From: Angiostrongylus vasorum | Taxonomy: Eukaryota; Nematoda; Chromadorea; Rhabditida; Metastrongylidae | Assembly (NCBI GenBank): GCA_018806985.1 | Contig: JADANN010000066.1 | Coordinates: forward strand, 244,282-308,281 | DNA length: 64,000 nt | Direction of reading: 5' to 3' | Shown: piece by piece, positions 56,641 through 64,000 of the stretch | How the letters are laid out: each line of letters starts with the position of its first letter | Numbering within the stretch: position 1 is the first letter of the stretch | Program-made: the position numbers and the translations under genes | The notes under the pieces: model-generated | What the model saw: only the letters and a program-made list of their open reading frames with translations | What the model was told of the DNA's origin: nothing | Databases searched by the model: none

Positions 56641-59330
56641 CTTCTCAGTATTTGGAGGTCCACCTCTGGAGGAGAATAGTGAGTAGGTCAGTGATGATTT
56701 GCAATTCTATTAGGTCTAATGCTAAAGTAACTTTGCGGAGAAAGTTCGAATACCTTTTGAGGAAATCGCATAACATGTTTTCAAGAGCATACAGAAACAC
56801 CGCCAACGAGCATCAAACAGGTCATAGTAGGAAAAATAATGTGCAAGAAAATCCAAGGCTAACCGTGTTAGGAGGCATGACTCTCCCTGACGGTGCGCGC
56901 ACGTTATTAGAATTGGGACCGAGTTTCTCACCATCTGAACCCATTTCTAAGGTAACCTTGCGTAGGGTCGCATGTAGTTTACACGAGCTTCAAGAAAGAC
57001 TCCGCAAAAAAAGCTATAGATGAAAACGCAAAATAGGCGCGAACAAAAAGTGGGGGCCCTACCAATAGCACCATTTCCTCAGCCGTTCTTTAGACAACAA
57101 GAGCCCAGTAATGAAGTTGATGTTAAATTTTGGATGTTTACGGATGAAACTTTCAAAGTCCTTAGTCACTATCGCGCGAAAAGATACAGCTGAAACCTCA
57201 AGGCAGTGCAAAAAAACGTGGTATGCGAGAGGTACGAGAGCTGATATGGTTGAAAAACATAAGATATCCGTTAGTGATAAGGGTGGAGAGTTCGTTGTAA
57301 TTCCCCATCAGTTAGACGTTGAAATAACGAAAAAGCATCTTGAAGATGCTTCGCTTTATCGTCCATCATCTGAGAAGGAGTTTAAAAGTAAATACCGAAA
57401 ATTGAACCACGAATGGGACAAAATGGCAAAGGCTGCTGGTTTAAAACCATCAGTTATCTCTCAACTAAAAGTTGAGTTGCCAACATGTCCCTGTCTTATA
57501 ATTGCTTATAAAAACTCATAAGCTAGTATCCAGCGATGATCTTGCGTCTACCGATCCATCATTGTTTAAGGTTAGAGCAATCATTAGCTGTGTAGACGGG
57601 CCAATAGATAAGACAACATGGTTTTTAACCCCAGTATTTAAACAGTTGTTGAAACACATTCCAGCCCATCTTACGAATACCCAGATGTTTCTGGATCGTC
57701 TACGTACTGTGCAGCCCAATAGCGCGTACGTGATGGAGTCGTTCGACGTTAGCGCCCTTTTTACAAACGTGTCGAATGACTCCCACAGTGCAAGCCACAT
57801 TCGAACTCCTGATGCAACACGAAGGAGAAATAAACATTTATGGCTTCAAGATGAAGCAGTTTATGGCACTCTTAAAAGAGTGCTTGAGGTGCTCAATCTT
57901 CAGATGGTCCGGAAAGTACTACGCCCAAATAAGAGGGTTGGCAATGAGACAACGACTGGCACCAAGTCTGGCCACTGCGTTTATGTCTAAGGTGGAAGCA
58001 CCGGTGACCGATGTCGGGCCGCTAATCTGCTGTAGAAAATATAGATGACTGTTTTGTCCTTTTGCTCAACGCAAGAGTAAATGGACAAATGTTTTTCAGT
58101 TACTGAATGAACAGTCAGAGTATATTAAGTTCACCCGAGAGAAGCCGAAAGAAAACTGGCTTCCATTCCTGAACGTCCAAATTAACCTATCAGAAAGCGG
58201 CTAAATTACGAAATGGTACTTAAAGCCAAGTAGGAAAAACACACTTGTTCATTACCTTTCTCTCTCACCCTTCACACACAAAAGGGCGCTGGTAAGAAAC
58301 ATGTTTCGAACAACAACCAACGTGTGCAAAGGAAGAGAGCAGAGAGACGAGTCCTGGAACTTGGCGCGGCAAATAGCCATTTCTAATGGCTACGACACAG
58401 TAGCTCGGGACAGGGTTAGAGGAGATCCTAGGCCTCCAAACGACAACTCTAGCGATAAAATGGTTCCCGTTTATCCTACCCTTCATCTCAAATGATGTAA
58501 GTGCATCTATAAAACGCTGCTTAAGAAGGGCGGGTCTAGAGAATTCGGTAAACGTAGTTGAAATGCCACCGAGTAATCTTAGGGCGCCACCTAGTTCGTA
58601 ACCGCCTATATGACCGTCTATGTGTAACGCAAAAATTGCATAGTTTGCCCCTAATGGTAGAGACGGTGATTGCATGTGCTCGGGTATAGCCTATCTGATC
58701 TCCTGTAAGGCGTGCGGAGACGAACACATTGGCGAAACGGGCAGACCCCTCGTGTCCGCATAAAAGAACACCTAGTCGGCAAACCTAAACCATATACCCC
58801 ACTAGGCACGCATAGGACCCAGAAACATAGCGGAGAGGACTTTTAAGTACGTGTCACGATCCTCGCGCAGGAATCGAGAACACAAGCGCGCAAAACTCTC
58901 GAGGCGTTCTGGATTAATTCCAGAAATCCGATAATGAACCGCAGGGAAGAATGCCTCATTATCACGCGTGATATTGGGCAGTATATAAGGCTGTTATTTT
59001 TGATGGGAGGGGCATATTACGCTTCCATGTGAATTCTGTGCGGTTGGTCTCCACGCGACATACTCAGTGAAAGCCTCATAGAAAGCGGTGAGTGTGCAAA
59101 GCTGTGTTCAATGTGATTGAAATCTTGGTTCAGCGTTTTCTCTGTTTGGTTATGGAGGTGTTTGGCTGAGTAGATTGCTGTCGACTTGACCTTTCCAGGC
59201 TCTGAGGAAGGCGAAAACCGCCGAAACGTCAGCTTGTTCGTGAATAAAGAATAAAAAATAACACCTCGTGTTTGCTCAACAAAAAATAGGAAGAAATACT
59301 TGATCAATGCCGAGGTTAATAGAAAGCCAG
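56640..59330 (+). mobile_element. Penelope-like element, nearly full length, inactivated
   Basis: N-terminal region from about 56690 (VTLRRKFEYLLRKSHNMFSR; VLGGMTLPDGARTLLELGPS). The linker frame 57111-57521 has FVVIPHQLDVEI. The reverse transcriptase runs 57502-58200: IISCVDGPIDKTTWFLTPVF, YVMESFDVSALFTNVSND (motif A), a frameshift near 57780, IFRWSGKYYAQIRGLAMRQR, then after another frameshift IDDCFV (catalytic box near 58040-58057) and SEYIKFTREKPKENWLPFL. The post-RT linker (NMFRTTTN) and a heavily broken GIY-YIG region (about 58670-58760) follow. The 3' end has a hammerhead at 59197 and the ACACCTCGTGTTTGCTCAAC block. At least three frame breaks. Confidence 0.9.
59197..59235 (+). ncRNA. 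Hammerhead-ribozyme-like motif, intact core
   Basis: Order: GGCT, CTGAGGA, A, GGCG-AAAAC-CGCC (a four-pair stem II), GAAAC, GTC, AGCTT. All core boxes are present and stem I pairs GCU with AGC. The GAAACGTC section contains the self-complementary ACGT expected when two hammerheads share stem III. This is the strongest of the hammerhead-like motifs in the window. Confidence 0.75.
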
Positions 59331-59343
59331 ACGTGGGAGTTAC

Positions 59344-62300
59344 TCCTAGCATCGCCCTTTCGAGTGCGCGTTCAATATCGCTGAGTGATTTTTCATGATT
59401 TTTCATCCTGTTTACGCAGAGACCAGGTTTCTGACACATACATCAACGCAGAACGTGGACGATAGGAGGAATCAACCATGATTGTTTTATAGTCCCTCAA
59501 GTTTGCGCTTAAACAATCGAACAGCAGGATGGGTTTTCATTCTTTGAATGGTCAATTACTAAACACATAGCTCTAAATATCCTGTAGTGCTCAAGGTGTT
59601 TATGTTCTTGGGGTGTTACCGTATTTTGTGGAAGTCAGTGATCGAAGGAAGGAATCTCGAGACAACAATCCAGGAAGTTTTTATGCTTTACCGTTCTTCA
59701 TATATGTCATTTGTTCCTGTGATCATTGTATTCTATGAATACGTCAAAGTACAAAAAGCTTCCAGATAGTAGCCGTGGGATTTCTTCCTCCGATCTTTAT
59801 GTCGTGGAGTATAAAATGATCCAGAAAGATGTACACCGCACTTCGTTAAAATTGTCAACCTTAGGAGGAACTAGAAAGCAAAACTCACATAGCATCAACT
59901 GTTGCGTTTATGGAAACCAGATGGTGGCAAACATAACATTTTCACCCACAGCATCAAGACGTGGTATGGGACGATAAGTACGGTGTCAGACGGCGAATGT
60001 TGGGCGGCTCACAGTGATAGCAATATAGTGTAAACCTTTAGTTGCCAGAGTTCCTCTCTAGCTGACTGCTCTTCTTTGTATAAATATGCTACGTGGAGTT
60101 CCTCGTGTGTTGTGTTGAACACAATCACAAGTTTGTGTTATATCTGTTTATTGCAAAAACGACAATACGACATTAACGGTGTGAAAATACACAGAGAGAT
60201 GAAGAATATAGTGCCATTACCACGAAAGATAGTGCAAGAACCTTAATAGAGAGGCCTGTATATGAGAACTCCCTACAGTGAACTGACGAAGCAGCTTATA
60301 TTCGTAATATAATAGGAGAAGTTTAGCTAGAGCTGCTGAAGAGATATTTCAAGAAATTGTTTGAGAGATTTATAACCATGATAACGCTGAGATATTTGGA
60401 AAACTCCGGATCGTTCGTGTTTGCGGTAAGGACCGAACATGCTATTACCCTTTCTGGGAGCTTACGCGTTCAACATCACACCATGCTAGTCCTTCTTTCT
60501 TTTGAGAGATTGTTTGAAATACAGGTGGCAGAAGTTTATCATAGGTTGCGCCATCTGATGCAGCTTCTTCACAGGATGGAACGGTAGCTGCAAATGCCTA
60601 CATCCGAAAAAAATGGCATAAGGGAAGCTCTAAGAGATTTTTTTAACTGAGGATGTTGCTCTTTGGAGATCATCAAGCAGTGCGAAGCAAGTGCATGCTC
60701 GAATGAGAATGTTCAGATTAAGGGATAGTGATAGAAATAGAGAATATTCAATATTTATCAAGAATCTCCTCTATAGCGACAGACTTCTACAGCATCCGTA
60801 TTCTCAAAAGAACGCTTGGCATGATTAGAAGCGTCTCGAAGTTTATTTTGTCCTGAAGTTGCAGCATGTCTATAACATCAAAATGTTTTTGCGTCTTAAG
60901 ACTATATACTTTGTAGATCACACTATTATGTCTGCATCATAAGCTTAAACTAAAAACGTGATCAGTTTGAACTGTAAAATTATGGGCAAATATATTATGT
61001 ACTTCCAGTGAGGGTGTGAACATTCAAAATCTGATAAGTAGGAAATGTTGCCGTACGACACGATGAATATTTCTAGATCACGGGATGCCTAAATTTTACA
61101 AGAAATCGATTTCAAGCAATCTCGGGGAAAATTTGGATTTACAAGATGCTTCGCTATAATATTTTATCAAGCCTCGTAATCTAACATTATCTGGTAGGAC
61201 CATGACTTTTTTTAAAAGCACAGCGTAGACCGACCTCCAACTCCATATTCTCGTGCCTTACCTTTTTTACTTACTTGATCAAAATTGAAGACGATACATT
61301 TGAACGGTTGCAACTTACTTCCTAACTGTAGACGACATTTAGCCAGCTTTGGAAACATGTCAAATGCAACCGACTGCTGCGCATAGACTGTCCGGTGAAA
61401 AGAAGTTATTGTCACCGGACGATCACTGTAAATAACAACCGCCCTCTATAAAAGAACATCGCCGGGTAGGGTTGCTTCATTCGCATATGAAATAAAGGAG
61501 GTTGGACATGTCGTGCAATAGGTTCTTTTTCGTAATGGAGAACTTTCCAAGGTGCTCTGTTGCTACATGACTTGGTCGAGCCGTTGTAGCCACATCGACG
61601 TCCTCCTAAAATTAATTACACTCTAAGAATTTGGAATATTCAAATTTTGGAAGTGCTTCGTACATTGCAACGTTCGAAATTCCAAATGACTATAAAGAAA
61701 GATTCACAGTTTTTCTGTTACCATTACGAAAGCCGAGTGTTGGACACAAGGATACTTGTGCGTCCAGAAACAGTAGATACGGCGGCTTGTGTGATTTCGG
61801 GTAATGCGGCAACGCGAAATCACACGAGGCGCTAGTCAACTCGCCAGCTTAAGTCCGAACCTGGAAATGCTCCAGAAACGAGGTAAAAGGTGATGTTAAG
61901 AAGTGAAAAAGCAGCCGTTATGGTCAAAGCTGCAGTTGCTTGCTGGAACGAGAACGCATTAGAGAGCACGGAAGTCCCTATATTACACATGCGAGAATGG
62001 AGATCCAACGTTACGACTACGGCAACAGTCAAGATCTGAAACGTCGTTGTGCACGTCGAAATGACGAAAATCAGTTGAAGCGGAAACCTAATGCTTCTGA
62101 ACGACAACCAGTAGGGAGCAGCTCTCTACTTGACTTCTCCGGCGTCAAGGGCACAGCAGAAAGATCACCGACCCAATGATCCAAGTTCTTAACAAAAACC
62201 CTGAAGGAACGATATTATGCTCAGCGAGTTCTTGAAAAGTAAGGAGCCTACTGGGCTACTCTTGCAAGCGACAGGGACAATTGAAAAGTTTACCGGCATC

Positions 62301-64000
62301 CGTTTGAGTTACACTCAACGAAACAGCAAGTGATATGAGTGATATCGAAAAATAAAAAAGATAAAAAGCTGTCGGGATTGATAAATCACTTGAGATGCGC
62401 GCACGGATTCTACTTAAGTGACTGTCGAGAAATCTGGCCTGTCCATGGTTCTAAAAAGAATGCGCACTCAGTGGTCGAAAAAACTACTGCCAACGAGCCA
62501 TGTGTAGACTTAGTAACTTAAGGTGCCTTAACATATCTTAAACAAATGTGCCATGACCTAAGTAATATTGATTTGATGAGAGATGTGTAATAGTCCTCCT
62601 TATTTACATACCATCAATTTTCCTAAGAAAAAATATTAAGCTGATTTACATAAACAATCACGAGAAATGTTAGCACATATTTAAACAGAATTTCAATTAA
62701 TGTGAAGGTCTAAAACTTAATGTTTTATATTGCGCACTTGCGATACAATTCCTGAATCTCAGCTATGAACTCGGGCGACATCAGTTGTAGTCGTAAGCAC
62801 ACATGTGCGCATTTAAGAAGGCGTATCTTGAAAATAGAAAATTATTTGGGCGTGCCGTACTTGAAACGCGAATCGAGGATTATATCTAAGGAACGATGAA
62901 GAAAGAGCAATTGTATTATATCGCGAAGTAGCTGGGAACTGGAAGGCGTCACTACACATAATTTTGATCGTCGTGGCGTCGTGCGCGTAATATCTATTAA
63001 TTCTGTTGCAGCATAGCAATCTGGTGGTAAATCTATAGTATTCATTAACGAATACACTTGGTATGACATGATATGAACAAAAACAGTAGTGTAAACATTT
63101 TCAGGATCAGCTTGAGTGCACATCCACTTTTTCTCTATGGAAGTTTATTTTACGGTATACATGATTAAATACTTTCTCTAATTAAGTGGATAGCTTATTA
63201 AACATAGATTGCAGTAGAGGGTGGCTGTGGAAATTCGTTCTGGTAGTTAATAACTCGTTGAAAAAAGTTGCATTTTGGACGAGCCCATTTCGTGCTTAGG
63301 GAACCACTGCTGGTGTGCAGACCAGCTGCTGGAAAGATTTACGGCTTGAGAGGGAGCAAAGAAATCTCGACTCCACTTCAACGCTAAAGTTCGGCATTTA
63401 GAGGCATCTTTCTACTACAATAAGATGATAGCTCATTTCTCGAGGTTCTATAAGTGAATTGCAAAGCACGTCTGTGCTACGACGTGTCGCAAAGGGATAC
63501 AACCTTTAAAATTGTGATGTGTAAACTCCCAGCAGTTCGGCTGTTGAGCTGAAAGCAGCTCGTTTGCGCGTTACGTCCTGACACGCTGGTTATTCCAATT
63601 TTTGCCATATCGCGAAATCCCAGAGTTTGGGTAATCGAACCTTTGCAGACAAAAATATGAGCACAAATAATGACGACGAGAACGCAAATGTAGGGCTTTA
63701 AAGAAAAGTGAAATAAATAAGTAGCGATGATATAGAGAAGAGCAGAGGAGCACAATCAGTGACATCACTCGCTAATACTGCCTAAAAGTAATATGAAGAA
63801 TAAACACTGTTATTACAAAATATTAGCTTCGAAAGTATGGGTCAGGGGGCAGGGCGAGATCGGAAATGGGCATGAGTACATAAATCAATAACGGACCTCA
63901 GGTTCGGTTTGCGGATAGGCGGAGCATACTGTGGTTTTGGAGTCTTCACATGGCTGAGCGGTCATGCGTCTGTAGCAACGCTGAAGAAGAGGAGAGTGCA
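59344..64000 (-). repeat. Right arm of the large inverted repeat (runs off the window)
   Basis: Reverse complement of 50939-55577. The match starts inside an RTE C-terminal sequence (complement of GGCGATGCTAGGAGTA at 59344-59360) and is still continuing at base 64000, so the outer end is not visible. Sampled stretches differ from the left arm at roughly one to three positions per hundred, including one-base indels (for example an extra A near 59882). It contains the inverted copies of the RTE piece (61930-62345, plus strand), the family C SINE (60355-60487, minus strand) and the B tail (62345-62400). Confidence 0.95.

Overview
The window reads as nuclear DNA of a nematode, most likely a strongylid of the hookworm type (inference). 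The genes are split by introns with nematode-like splice sites (short T-rich tracts ending in CAG or TAG, and two GC-AG introns). The space between exons is packed with degraded RTE-type non-LTR retrotransposons, Penelope-like elements and tRNA-derived SINEs. There are no bacterial-style operons, no rRNA, no convincing tRNA gene and no CRISPR array.

Three host loci can be rebuilt exon by exon. (1) 18567-31658, plus strand: an intact 13-exon TBL1/Ebi gene (LisH plus WD40 repeats, about 534 aa), a subunit of the NCoR/SMRT-HDAC3 corepressor complex. Its introns carry RTE, Penelope and SINE insertions. (2) 38160-42057, minus strand: the DH-PH part of a RhoGEF of the ARHGEF1/11/12 (worm RHGF-1) class. 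Intron structure is kept, but it has at least three in-frame stops and two homopolymer frameshifts, so it is probably a non-processed pseudogene. (3) 45705-49137, minus strand: a MATH-BTB-BACK gene of SPOP type, about 386 aa, in nine exons, probably a CUL3 substrate adaptor.

Region by region. 1-18 kb is mostly repeats (SINEs, microsatellites, a broken Penelope element at 7.3-8.95 kb, RTE pieces at 10.3-11.3 and 14.9-15.9 kb) with one unrecognised candidate first exon near 1.05 kb. 18.5-31.7 kb is TBL1. 33.0-35.95 kb is the longest RTE copy. 37.0-37.5 and 42.6-44.3 kb hold more RTE fragments. 38.1-42.1 kb is the RhoGEF remnant. 45.7-49.1 kb is MATH-BTB. 50.94-64.0 kb is one very large imperfect palindrome: two arms of at least 4.6 kb in inverted orientation around a 3.76 kb spacer. 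The spacer holds two Penelope-like copies joined head to head, each ending in a hammerhead-ribozyme-like motif.

The most unusual signals are that palindrome with its Penelope/hammerhead spacer, the scatter of hammerhead-like Penelope ends in direct and inverted pairs, a perfect 30-bp-arm hairpin in TBL1 intron 2, the lesion-by-lesion RhoGEF pseudogene, and an abundant repeat (here called A) with a TATCAAG-type tail, one copy of which ends about ten bases before a TBL1 3' splice site. All homology calls were made by eye from translated sequence.
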